From Tolypeutes matacus (taxonomy: Eukaryota > Chordata > Mammalia > Cingulata > Chlamyphoridae): a stretch of DNA of 64,000 nucleotides. The stretch spans positions 2,849,358-2,913,357 of the forward strand of contig JAKSZT010054458.1 of assembly GCA_026826555.1 (NCBI GenBank). Direction: 5' to 3'. Positions 21,330 through 32,029 of the stretch are shown piece by piece (position 1 is the first letter of the stretch; every line of letters starts with the position of its first letter). The position numbers and the translations under genes are program-made. The notes beneath the pieces were generated by a model that saw nothing but the letters and a program-made list of their open reading frames with translations, did no database searches and was not told where the DNA came from.

Positions 21330-22345
21330 TGATTTGCATTTCCCAGATGGCTAATACCATTTCACAGTTACTAGAATGGCCACTATTTAAAAACAAAAAC
21401 AAAAACAGAATTACAAGTATTGGAGAGGATGCAGAGAAATAGGACCCCCCATCCATTGGTGGTAGCAGTGTGAACTGGTGAGCCACTGTGGAAGATAGTT
21501 TGGCAGTTCCTCTGAAAGTTAAGTATAGAATTACCATATGATCCTGCAATCCAACTCTTAGGTATATAGCCAGAAGAATTGAAAGCAGGGACTCAAACAG
21601 ATATTTGCACACTGATGTTCATAGCATTGTTATTCACATTTGCCAAAAGTTGGGAGCAACCCAAGTTTCCATCAACCAATGAATGGATAAACAAAATGTG
21701 GTATACACATACAGTGGAATATTACCCAGAATTAAAAAGGATTGAAGTTCTGATTCTTGCAACAACATAGATGAACCTTGAGGACATTATGCTGAGTGAA
21801 ATAAGCCAGACACAAAAGGACAAATATTTTATGATTTCACTGATGTGAAATAAATAGAATAAGCAAACCCACAAGTCTGAACCTGAAATATAGGTTATCA
21901 GGGGATGGGGTGGGGATAGGGAACAGGGAGTTACAATTTTATGTAGAGAGAGTTTCTATTTGTAATGATGGAAATGTTTTGATATTGAATGGTGGTAATG
22001 GTAACACAACAATGTGAATGTAATTAAAACACAGAACTATATATCTGAATGCAGTTGAAAGGGAAAATGTTATGTTATATATATGTATATTGAATAAATT
22101 AAAAAAACATGGAATTTCACTATATAAACAGTGAAGCCTAAATTAATCCATGGACTATAATTAATAGGACAATTATAAATAAAAATATGCTTTTATCAAT
22201 TGTAACACATATATCACACCAATGATGCAGGGTGTTATAATAGGATGGTATATGAAAATCCTGTATTTTATTCATGATTGTTCTGTAAACCCACAACTTG
22301 TCTAATAAAAACAAATTTTAAAAAATTAAAAAAGAAGTCCTAAAA
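21330..22345 (+). mobile_element. L1 3' end with tail
   Basis: Starts in the ORF2 C-terminal coding stretch (TTGGAGAGGATGCAGAGAA at 21420) and passes CCATCAACCAATGAATGGAT and GTATACACATACAGTGGAAT. The local frame at 21579-21770 keeps WINKMWYTHTVEYYPELKRIE, a typical L1 end. The 3' UTR runs through TCAGGGGATGGGGTGGGGAT to TAGGATGGTATATGAAAATC and TCTAATAAAAACAAATTTTA with an A-rich end at about 22315-22345. It is severely 5'-truncated and its tail is the reference for the L1-like tail of the bipartite retroposon. Confidence 0.85.
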
Positions 22346-23559
22346 AAATTAAAATCACTCTGCCTGAAGATATGAGATTTTTCTTCATGTCCCTCTTTCA
22401 TTTAATCAGAAAGAACATTGATATTTTCAAAGAAACTCATTGAATTTTGTCATATTCCTAAATGCTCAAAATTATTCCACATGGTCCTCCCAAGCTAATC
22501 AGTGTAAAGAGAAATGGGAATAACAGGGTTGTTTTATAACAGAGGCTACAGGATGAGCCTATGTTCCCTGAGCAAAATTTTCCACAAATCCTACAAAATC
22601 AATGTTTATTCCCTTTACAATATTTTGAGAATAGAAAATTAATATTTAATATAACACATTGTTATTTTAATTATGTATATAATTAAATAAACTAAATAAA
22701 TATAATTATTAGATATTTTGCAATATTATCCCAAACCCTGGGATCTATACATTCAAATTGGCCAAAACATATTTTATTGGATCTTCTCACTGGGAAAAAT
22801 GCTATTCACGTTTTATTTGACATTGCCATATGGTGAAAGTTGTCTTATGTGCTTTGTGTCATGTGTCACATATTGAGAATATTTTGAGTTTTTATATTGG
22901 TCATAATTGTATACTACTCCCTGAAACACTTTATGATTATGCATAAACTCCCATCTCTCCCATTTCTCTCATTAATTCTGTGTTGATTAACAACATCATA
23001 CATGTTGTAGATTTTATATGATTTTTGTTTTCAGGCTTTTTGGCTTTCTGGTCACAAATTCTCACTCTAAGAATTCCAACTAATACATTTTTCAACTGCT
23101 AAACTTTATGTGGAGGATTCCAAACTTTGTTGTTCTAGTTTAGATCTCTCTTCCACACATTTATCTACTGGCTCTGCTGAACATGGCCAAACTCAAGTTC
23201 TTCAAAGCAAAGATCATTTTTCCATACCAATGCTCCTACCCAAATTTGCTTCTTGTGTCACATTTAACACCATAGGTTTAAAACTACAGGTTTTTAATTG
23301 AAATATTATCTAAACTACCATTCTTGGAGAGCTTGCTCTATGATATGATATGGTCCTAGTTTATGCAGAACTGTATAAGAAAAATATACTTATCTGCCTT
23401 TATGCAGAACCAAAAAAGAAAAATACACCTATCTGCCTTATCAATTATTTCCAAAGCTAGGCTATACTTTTTATAATTGTAATAAAAGTTATAAATTCAT
23501 CTATTAGGAGTTATAATCAATGCTTCTCTTTCTGTTGCATCCCATATCCACTGAATTAG
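22346..23559. other. No gene or clear repeat recognised
   Basis: AT-rich. There is a near-duplicate pair of about 30 bases at 23367-23397 and 23400-23440 (TTATGCAGAACTGTATAAG / TTATGCAGAACCAAAAAAG, each followed by AAAAATA and TATCTGCC), a small local tandem duplication. Confidence 0.55.
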
Positions 23560-24280
23560 CAAATCCTATCAGCTACTCATAAAAGATAATCCAAAATCAA
23601 ACCATTTCTCTCACAGTCTCCACTAGTGCAACTAAGGAGAAGCTGTCATCTTTAATCTGGTTGTTGTAACTGACTCTTCACTAGTCTGGCTGTTTTCATC
23701 ACACCCTCAGCAACCATGGTGGTTCTCTGTTTAAAAATCCAGTGGTCTCCATCTTCACTCAGAATAAAAGCAAAAGTCTTTGTGGTCATGCAGTGACTCT
23801 ATATGAACTCTACCTCCATTATCTTCTCAAACTTAATTCTTACCATCTCTTCCTTTGTCACTCTGCTCTAGACACACAGGTCATCTTTCTTCCAGCCTTC
23901 ACACTTGCTAGTCTCTCTGTGTGAAATGCTCTTTTCCTAGATAGCCTTAAGTTTTGCTTTCTCAATTTCTTTAGGCCTTTGCTCAAAGGATACCTTAACA
24001 ATGAGGCCTCAGATGAACTCATTACCAAAATGACATAAAGCACCCTAAGCACTTCCTAACTTTTTTCCCACTTGTATTTATCCCATTGCATTGATTACCA
24101 CCTGGCACATTATTTGGTTATTTAATTAATTGTATGCCTGCCCATAAACAATGGAAGCTCCGTAAGGACTTAGTCCTTTTCTATTTTGCTCCCTGCTGCA
24201 TTTCCAGTGTTTAGCACAATGTCTAAAGTATGAAAAATACTTTAAAATATTTTGAATAAATTAATGAATAAATAATTATT
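23560..24280 (+). mobile_element. L2 fragment, ORF2 3' part and 3' end
   Basis: Follows L2 order: GCAAATCCTATCAGCTACTC, CAGTGGTCTCCATCTTCACT then AGAATAAAAGCAAAAGTC, TCTGCTCTAGACACACAGGTC, TTTAGGCCTTTGCTCAAAGG, GTTTAGCACAATGTC, and the AATAAATTAATGAATAAA end. It is non-coding now. Confidence 0.75.
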
Positions 24281-27200
24281 ATAAAACATGCAAATAAATT
24301 TCCAAAGAGGGGTAAGTGAGAAAAAAGTAGAAAGTAGGGAATTGATTAAGAAGAAAAAAATCTCTTCTTCTACACATATCACCCATTAGAACATTTTATA
24401 ACATTACAAACATATGACAGACAATCTTGAGCATATTGCAAGATCAAATATAAGGTCATTTCTATTTTTCCATTGAGAAAATTCATTGAAAAGCTGTTTG
24501 ACCAACTTAAATACATAAATTACAATGTTTTAGTTAATATTGAGAATATCTAGCTATTATATCTAATTGTTTTATTTAATTATGCACATAGTTCCATAAT
24601 ATATAACTATGTATTAATATAAAATATTGTTGTTTTACTCTCACAACACAGGATATCATTTATTCAGCTCTCCATACTTCTCTTTGACTAAAATATCATC
24701 ACCTGGCACAGTTTCTGTTTCATATTTTCCATCATCTAAATTTTTTAAGATGAACCACATATGATACAAGACAGCTTAGCTCAAATCATGTTCTCAAAGT
24801 ATTGAAATTAGGAAAACATTTTTGTTTTAAAGTTTTTTTAAAAAATTATCTACCCCACAGTGTAACAACTCGTATAGTAAAGTAGACCTTTTAAAAGTTT
24901 TCTTTTCTTTCTTTCTTTTTTTAACAATGATAACAAATATTTCAAAATATGAGCGCATACTCTCAAGAATAATGGCTAAATCTGTGCGTGGGAGTGTGTG
25001 TGTGCTTGTGTGTTGTTGTTTGCTTTTGTTTTACTGATTCCATCACGTCACATCTATAAGTATGAAAGACTTTAGTTATACCTTAAAATGAGATGCTTCC
25101 TATTTTCTAAAGGTTAATATTTCAGGGAAAAAATCTCTTCTAATATTTGTCACATATAGTAATTTATCTCATCCAATACCTACAGCATTTATGAGTGGGC
25201 TATTATGGATCACAGGAGTAGAGAGATAGAGAAATGAAATATCTGGGGTGAGAATTCAAAAGTGTCTTGAGGAAAGTGGGCCGAAAGAAATGATCGGCTG
25301 GAAGGAACAGGATTAGTAAAAGCTCGGCTTTAGAAAGAGGCGTAGGCTAAGAGTGGAAGAAATGTAAGGCCTCCTTATCAAACTGCTGTTTATAGTTTGG
25401 CCATAACCCAAGGCTGCAGAACTTTTTATGATGCAAGCCTTAACTGTCTTGGTAAGGAGATTGGTCTTTAATCCATAGACAGTGATGATACATTGCAAAT
25501 CCCTCTATGATGTTAGGGTGATTGTGATTCTATAATATGTCTGCTGTTTGTCTATATATTACATCATTTAAATCATTAATAATAACCCTGAGAAATAAGT
25601 GCTGTTTTTATTTTAGAGATAAAATGAAACCATATAGAAACAAAATAATGCTAAGTCACACTGCAATAGATCTAGGATTTCTTCTCTCTTATGTATCAGG
25701 TCATCTTATATCTCTGCCTTAAACAGAGTGTAGCATGAATTAGAGTGGTAAGCAACTAAAAGTGGAGTATCTGTAATTGCTGGAGAGTGAACAATTTATT
25801 TCTTATTATAAATTTAGTTTTGAAAAATAATGAAAAATACTGAAGAGAGATATATATGATGATTTAGTTTCAGTTATTATCCCAAATATTAACCTCACTT
25901 AAAATTGCTAAATGAACCTTCTATGTCTTTGTGACTCAAAAACAAATTTAGGTAGAATATTATATTAAGGAGTAATAAGAATGTGTTTCCTTTTTTTTTA
26001 CTTCACACTCGAACCATAGTACCAATTTTCAAATAAATTCTATTCTGAGTTGTGTTTTTTCTATCATTAGCAACATAATAACATCAATAAGCAGGTTATT
26101 TCAAAAGCTGCTTTCATCCAAAGAACTCAAAGTTATCCTAAACATTAATAAATTATGTCTAAAAGTCCCATAGGGTTAGATTCATTTATGTAAGCTTCTT
26201 TCATTGGATCACTTACAGGTAATAGTGTTAAATAACATTAAACCTGTTAGTCAGAGAGCTTGAAGTATGGGGTTGACATGAGTATCATTAAAACAAAGTG
26301 TTGATAGAGAAATTTATTTTTTGATGTCAAGTTTTCATTATCTACACAGTCTTCATAAAATTCTCCCAAGAATTAAAAGGAAAATCTCATATAACAAATA
26401 CTAAGGGGATCAGAGGCAGATTTTCTCAGTAGCCTATAAAGTATAAGCCTATCTCCCTCCATTACCCTGCAAGGTGACCTAACAATATGTTGTTCACATG
26501 GTCATAAACAAATCATGGCCAAGTCCATAGATGCATATGGAAGATTAAACTACTTTGATATCATTTCCTGGGTAAATGAATTAACAATTGTGGCCCTAGT
26601 TTGAAAAAAGATATTTATACCTGCTTACTTATGTCACTAGAAAGTATACATTTCAACCTAACATATCAAACTATATTGTGCTCATGAGAACAATTTAAGA
26701 GAGCATCATATAAGGAAGCAAAACAGGAAGAGAATGAATTGTTTGGGCTTATCTAATACAAATGAAAAATATTTTCCTTCTCAAAATATAATTTTAAGCT
26801 GTATATGTTCTTAGGTTGAACTCCTACTTTATTTACTTTGGGAGTAAAAGCATTATCAGAGAAAAGATATCAAAGTTCTTTCCAGCCTAACCATATGCCT
26901 GCTATATGCCAATTTCAAACTTAATACAAACTTTTAAGAACAGGAGAACAGGACAAGGCCTATGTTCTTTTGTAAGGAAAAATTAATAACAGCAGATGAT
27001 TTATAATCTTGTGCAAGGTGGAAATTTTATCTGGATAAAGGAGAAAAGGGAGGGTATTAAACTTTCGTGACCGGCCCTCATGTCCTGAGAATTGTCAGGG
27101 GGACTTCTTTTCGTAGTTAATGGTTATTTGTCTTATGGGCAACTGACTCTGGCAAGGGATCAGGGACTTAGTTAAAATAACAAATAACATATGATGGTTA

Positions 27201-27369
27201 AAGAACTGGAGCAGTGCTAGTCAGTAGAATTTTCTATAGTGATGGCAATGTTGCTACCAAAAACTTGAAATGTGGTTAGTGAAACAAGAGCACTGATTTT
27301 TTAATTTTATTCATCTTAATTAATTTAAATTTAAAAAGCCATATAGTGAGTTTAATAAAACCTTCTAAA
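24281..27369. other. No gene or clear repeat recognised
   Basis: About 3 kb of AT-rich sequence. A TG/TTG-rich patch lies at about 24990-25025. ORFs are short and without recognisable content. Confidence 0.6.
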
Positions 27370-27785
27370 ATTGATGTCCACCTGGAACCTCAGAATATGA
27401 CATTATTTGGAAATAGGATCTTTGTAAATCTTTTTTATGTTAACTCTTAAGTTAACATAAAAGGGAACATAAAGGATTAGGGTGGGTCCTAAATCCAAAA
27501 ATTGATGTCTGTCCTAAGAACAGGAGAAGCCACACAGAGCACACATAGGGAGAAGACCATGCGATGATGGAGGTAGAGATCAAAGTGAGGCTAAACTTTA
27601 AGGGTTGCGGATAAGCATAGTAGCTAGGAGAGAGGTATCCTCAGAGCCTCCCAATGAAAGAACCCTGCCAACATTTTGACTTTGTACTTGTAATCTCCTG
27701 AAATATTAAAGAAGATATTTCTGTTGTTTTAAGCCACCAGTTTGTGGTAATTTGTTATATCATCATTAGGAAACGAATATAAGCT
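27370..27785 (+). mobile_element. MLT1-type (ERVL-MaLR) solo LTR
   Basis: Shows the MLT1 order: AACCTCAGAATATGACATTA, TTTGGAAATAGGATCTTTG, AGGGTGGGTCCTAAATCC, ACCCTGCCAACATTTTGACT, then TTTCTGTTGTTTTAAGCCAC with CAGTTTGTGGTAATTTGTTA. Only an LTR is seen; there is no internal retroviral sequence. An unusual perfect inverted repeat sits at 27433-27462. Confidence 0.85.
27433..27462. repeat. Perfect 13-bp inverted repeat with 4-base loop
   Basis: TTTTATGTTAACT (27433-27445), loop CTTA, then its exact reverse complement AGTTAACATAAAA (27450-27462), inside an MLT1 LTR where no such palindrome is expected. Confidence 0.9.
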
Positions 27786-28257
27786 ATATGTAGCAGCAGC
27801 TACCTTCTCAGCAAGGAGCTGGAAGTTCACAGTTGTAGTCAAGGTGGGTAACTTTGTTCAGCTGTGTGTACATTGAGTAAAAGAGGCCAATTGGAAAACA
27901 CAGTCAATATTCAGAACAAATAAATAAATAGAGAAGAAATAAACCATGTGGTACTGGAGAGGCAGCGACCAGAGATTTGTTTCTAATTTTTAATTTCAGT
28001 TTGCATGTAACCCAGCTGTTCTTGGTGCATCATTGAATTTGGTGAGAAATCGGTCTCCAAACTGTAAACTGCATTTATACTTGCAGTTGGTTTATGTGGA
28101 TTACTTTTAAACAAACTCTACTTGGAGAAAAAATCACCGAAGAAATGCCAAAATGTCCTCGGAAGCCCAGGGAACCTACAGCAACAAGCCCAGCCCAGCA
28201 TGCCCTGCACAGGTCTGTTGATGCTTGTTTTTCTTCCAGCATAATATGGTACATAGG

Positions 28258-28412
28258 GCTTGAGTTCACATGTCCTACAGAGCCTGGCTGAAATCTCAGC
28301 TTTGTCACTAAAATGTGTGAATTTGGGAAAATGTTTTAATGTTTGCTAGCATCACTTAATCATCTTTAACAGGGGGTGGGGAACAATCAATAATGCCCAG
28401 TTTACAGAGAGG
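28258..28412 (+). mobile_element. MIR SINE
   Basis: Matches the MIR core and right side: GCTTGAGTTCACATGTCC, GAAATCTCAGCTTTGTCACT, AATTTGGGAAAATG, TCACTTAATCATCTTTAACA, then CAATAATGCCC. It is weathered. Confidence 0.5.
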
Positions 28413-28685
28413 CGGGGATTAGATAGATCATGCAAAAACAGAATTTGTGACAGTGACTGGCACACAGGCCTGTTTACTTTCTCTTTCTCAATCCCTGCCC
28501 ATGCACAGAGCCTGCCGTGCTAAGGAAAAAACAGGTGATATCATTAGTCACAGCTCTTTTCACATGTACTGTTATCTTTGTGAGGGAAAAGGGATGGGGA
28601 TGAGATCATTTTCAATACTCCAGTTTTAGAGAATAACTTAAAATTTGGAAGCTGTGTATAAAAGTTCCACATAGATTGTGGGTTT

Positions 28686-28712
28686 TGTGTGTGTGTGTGT
28701 GTGTGTGTGTGT
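28686..28712. repeat. (TG)n microsatellite, 13.5 units
   Basis: Uninterrupted TG dinucleotides. Confidence 0.95.
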
Positions 28713-29499
28713 TTTGGCCTAAGTAATAATGAAGGATAATACCATTGAAACATCAAAACAGATGTCATAATTAAGTTTGAATTATCTGGAAGTTTCCAGA
28801 GCAATCTCAAAAGTAATTTTTTGTTGGTTTTTTTTTTTTTTTTTCCCTGAAGCACTACTATCTTCTTACCTAACTTTGGTAAAACTAAATAAATAAATTC
28901 ATGAAAAAAAATGCATATAAAGGAATATATTTTCCTTGGGCAAGATACAATCTTTCTGAAATGAAAAGAATCACATTAGAAATTATAATGTGTTAGTTTC
29001 ACTCCAATCTTAAGCATGTTTGAAACAAACAAACAAAAAATCCAATTTCTACTAAAATATTCTCTAGGCTATTATTTGCATACAGTTGTAATGTATATTC
29101 GATATGTATAGAAAATAAATGTTTGACTGTCAAGATGGGAAATGGAAATTCTAAATATACCTGTGATTATACATTGCTCATATTATTAATTAGATGAATG
29201 AAATACAGTTTACATCTTCTAAGAGTTTTAGATAAGTAAACTACACTCTCACAATTAGTTATTTTAACAACTAGAGCCTAGTGTGGCTGGGCTGTATGAC
29301 TTTTGCTCAAGGCACTGCTATTTCATCTTGTCATGGGACATCAGTTTAGGTATTTTAATGTTTGTTTAATTTAACAGAAGCAATTTCTACACTTATTCAT
29401 TAAATGCATTTTAATTTTTTCATGTGTCTAGAGGCTAACCAAATCATGATTAAGAAGGCAATCTGGCTGCTATAATTTTAAAATTGATATCACCTCTTA
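28713..29499. other. No gene seen; T17 homopolymer
   Basis: A run of 17 T at 28828-28844 could mark an antisense retrotransposon tail, but the sequence to its right is not recognised. The rest is AT-rich. Confidence 0.5.
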
Positions 29500-30540
29500 A
29501 ATTGTATATAGACTTTTGTCTGGGTCTAAAATAAGGATATTCAATAAAAAGCATGTATCTAACAGCCACATGAACATCTCCACTTGACACCTCAAATTCT
29601 GCATGATCAAATGAGACTTGATTTTGCCTACAAATGGCTCCCTCCTCACTCTTGTATCCTTTAGCTAGATAATAAGGTGCCATCACTCATCCCCTAAGCT
29701 GGTCAATAAGATCCGTTGTCATTTCGAAACATACTCTCCTTCCCTTTAAAATTGAAGGCGTTGTTTGATTTCATATTCTTCCTGGAGTACTATATTTTAT
29801 TGCCCTCCCTACTATAGAACATTATTTTGAAATTCTGATCTAAACACATTGTCTCACTTTCTCACATCATTCAATTTTCCACCTCTCTAACCAATCCATT
29901 TTAATTTATTTCTGTTGTTATAAAAAATAAGTTTTGTGTTGCCAAGTCCAATAACACTTCTCTGACTCTATCTTATTTGATGTCTCAGAAGCATTCTCCT
30001 CACATCAGCTTCCTTTCTTGGATTTTATGTCATCAACCACTTCTGATTTTTAACCTCACTGACCTCTTCTTAGACTATTTTTCAAGGAATACTCTGGATT
30101 TGTTTCTGCATATTCTCCTCTCTCTATACTTATTTCTTAGGGGCTCCCATCCCATCACATATCCTGAGTTATCATGTAGCTAACTTTAAATATTTATTAC
30201 TAATATTTACCTGAACATGGCACATGTATCCAACCAATGCACAAATTATACAGATAAGGGTCATTTTAAATCTAACATATTCAAACTACAACTTTTGTTT
30301 GTGTCGCCAAGTTCTATAGTTTTCCTTATTACAGTAAATGATATTGCTGATCATTTACAATTACTCATACCAAAAACTCATGGATCATTCTTTTTTATTT
30401 CTCTTTCCCCATCCAATTCATCAACATATCCCCTGAATTGCTACACTATCTTCATTTCCAGTACTACCATCTTACTCCAAATGTCATCTCCTATCACATG
30501 TATTATTGCAATATTCCCCTAGATGGTATTTCAACTCTCA
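29500..30540 (+). mobile_element. L2 ORF2 fragments (probably two pieces)
   Basis: The first piece (about 29500-29830) has the ATGAACATCTCCACTTGACA and CCTCAAATTCTGCATGATC blocks. The second (about 29830-30540) has CCAAGTCCAATAACACTTCT, GGGGCTCCCATCCCATCACA, TCATGGATCATTCTTTTTTA and ATTATTGCAATATTCCCCTA. All are degenerate versions of the L2 reverse-transcriptase-end coding region. The order of blocks repeats, so two L2 copies or a duplication are likely. The frame is lost. Confidence 0.5.
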
Positions 30541-30649
30541 CTCTTGACCTATAATTTCTAAAATCTAAAGACTTACTAATATTTAACATAAATCATGTCA
30601 TTGAACATTCCTCAGACTCATTTCACTAAGACTAAAATATTACTTTGGT

Positions 30650-31195
30650 TTTAAGATTGAATGTAAAAAGATGGATGGAAGTGCACCATGCAAACACTTG
30701 ACAAAATAAAACTGAGGTAAGTATGCTTATATATGTTATAGTAAAATAGAAGGATAGAAAAAGTAATACCATGCAAATACTAAAAAATCTGGTATAACTA
30801 TATTAATATTAGATAAAATAATCTATAAAACAAAATTAACACAGAGAAAAATGTCAATATGTCAATTCATCACTAAAATATAGAAATTCCAGTTAGTTTG
30901 CATATAATAAATAGCCAAAATATATAAAGCAAAAATTGACAATATAAAAGAAAATCTATACAATCTTTAAGAATGTTGGAATTTTTAATAAAACATTCTC
31001 ACTTATTTAATCGAAAGAGATATAAATCAGTAATGATATAGCCAATATGAGCATAATCATAAAAATCATGATATAGACCAGTATAGCACTTACAAAAACA
31101 ACTGCAACAACAATAAAATATACTTTCTTGTCTTGTGAACACATAACCATTACTAAAATTAGACATGTGCTGGGCCAGAAAGAAACCTCAGTCAG
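30650..31195 (+). mobile_element. L1M fragment, endonuclease region of ORF2
   Basis: Blocks expected in old L1 ORF2: ACCATGCAAACACTTGACAA, ATATTAATATTAGATAAAAT, GTCAATATGTCAATTCATCA, and ATGTGCTGGGCCAGAAAG at the end. It is heavily mutated with frameshifts and stops. Confidence 0.6.
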
Positions 31196-31269
31196 CTTCT
31201 GTTAAAGTTTTCCTTTGATCTCTGTGGGATTAAGATAAAAATTAATAAGAAATAGTAACTGGAAAAACC

Positions 31270-31790
31270 CATTGTATTAGTTATAACTGTATAACCAACC
31301 ACCTCAATAATTAGTGGTTTAAAACAAACCTTTATTATCTCCCAGCTCCTGTGGGTCAGGTGTCTATCCACCATCACCTCTGTCCTCTGGCTCAGAGTAC
31401 AAGCAGGGACTACATCATCTCAACGCGGGACCAGAGTAGGGTCTGCTTCCAGATCACTCATGTGGTTTTTGGCATGATTCAGTTCTTTAAGGGAAATTGG
31501 ACTGGGGGCTTGAGTTCCTTGCTCACTGTTGGCCTGGATATATCACTTCCTTGCCGTGTGGCCTCTCAGTGGAGCAACCTGGCATCTGGCTTCCATCAGA
31601 TCAAGCAAGTAAGGGAACAAAAGGAGGCAAGAAAGACGAAAGCTAGAGTTTTTTGGAGAGCGATATCCCATCACTTTTGCTGTATTTCATTTGTTAGAAG
31701 TGAGTCCTCCACTCAAGGGATGGTATAAAAAAGGCATGAATATTAGGAGGCAGGGATGATGGGGAGTGATTGAGAGGGTGTGTACCACCA
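31270..31790 (-). mobile_element. MaLR-like LTR, antisense
   Basis: Reads GTATTAGTTATAACTGTATA, AGTGGTTTAAAACAAACCTT, TATTATCTCCCAGCTCCTGT, GGGTCAGGTG, TGGCCTCTCAGTGG, TCCCATCACTTTTGCTGTAT and TATTAGGAGGCAGGGATGAT. In reverse this is an old LTR-type repeat common in mammals, with AATAAA-like sequence near the left end. The subfamily is not determined. A 125-codon ORF at 31351-31728 lies inside it and is not a gene. Confidence 0.65.
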
Positions 31791-31814
31791 TGGAAATTTG
31801 GAAATAAATATGTA

Positions 31815-31995
31815 AAAGTGTTTTATTATTGAAATTTCATACATACACTAAAGTAAATAAAATAGCATGTGGAATCTCCTAATTGCCAAATCCAATTATT
31901 CTTAGCTTATAATGAATCCTGCCTTATCCACAATCCCATTTACTTTTTCTTCTGTATTATTTTAAAGTAAAACCCAGATGTCATATCATCTATAA
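31815..31995. mobile_element. Possible L1M 3' UTR fragment
   Basis: The TTTCTTCTGTATTATTTTAA and AGTAAAACCCAGATGTCATA blocks resemble a motif of old L1 3' regions. This is weak and orientation was not assigned. Confidence 0.35.
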
Positions 31996-32029
31996 TTACC
32001 TAGTTGGAACTCTAAAATATGAGGAATCT

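Noticed and set aside
28544..28855. 103-codon minus-strand ORF
   Set aside because: Its length comes from the (TG)n microsatellite (HTHTHT) and the T17 run (poly-K).
31351..31728. 125-codon ORF as a gene
   Set aside because: It lies inside an antisense MaLR-like LTR.
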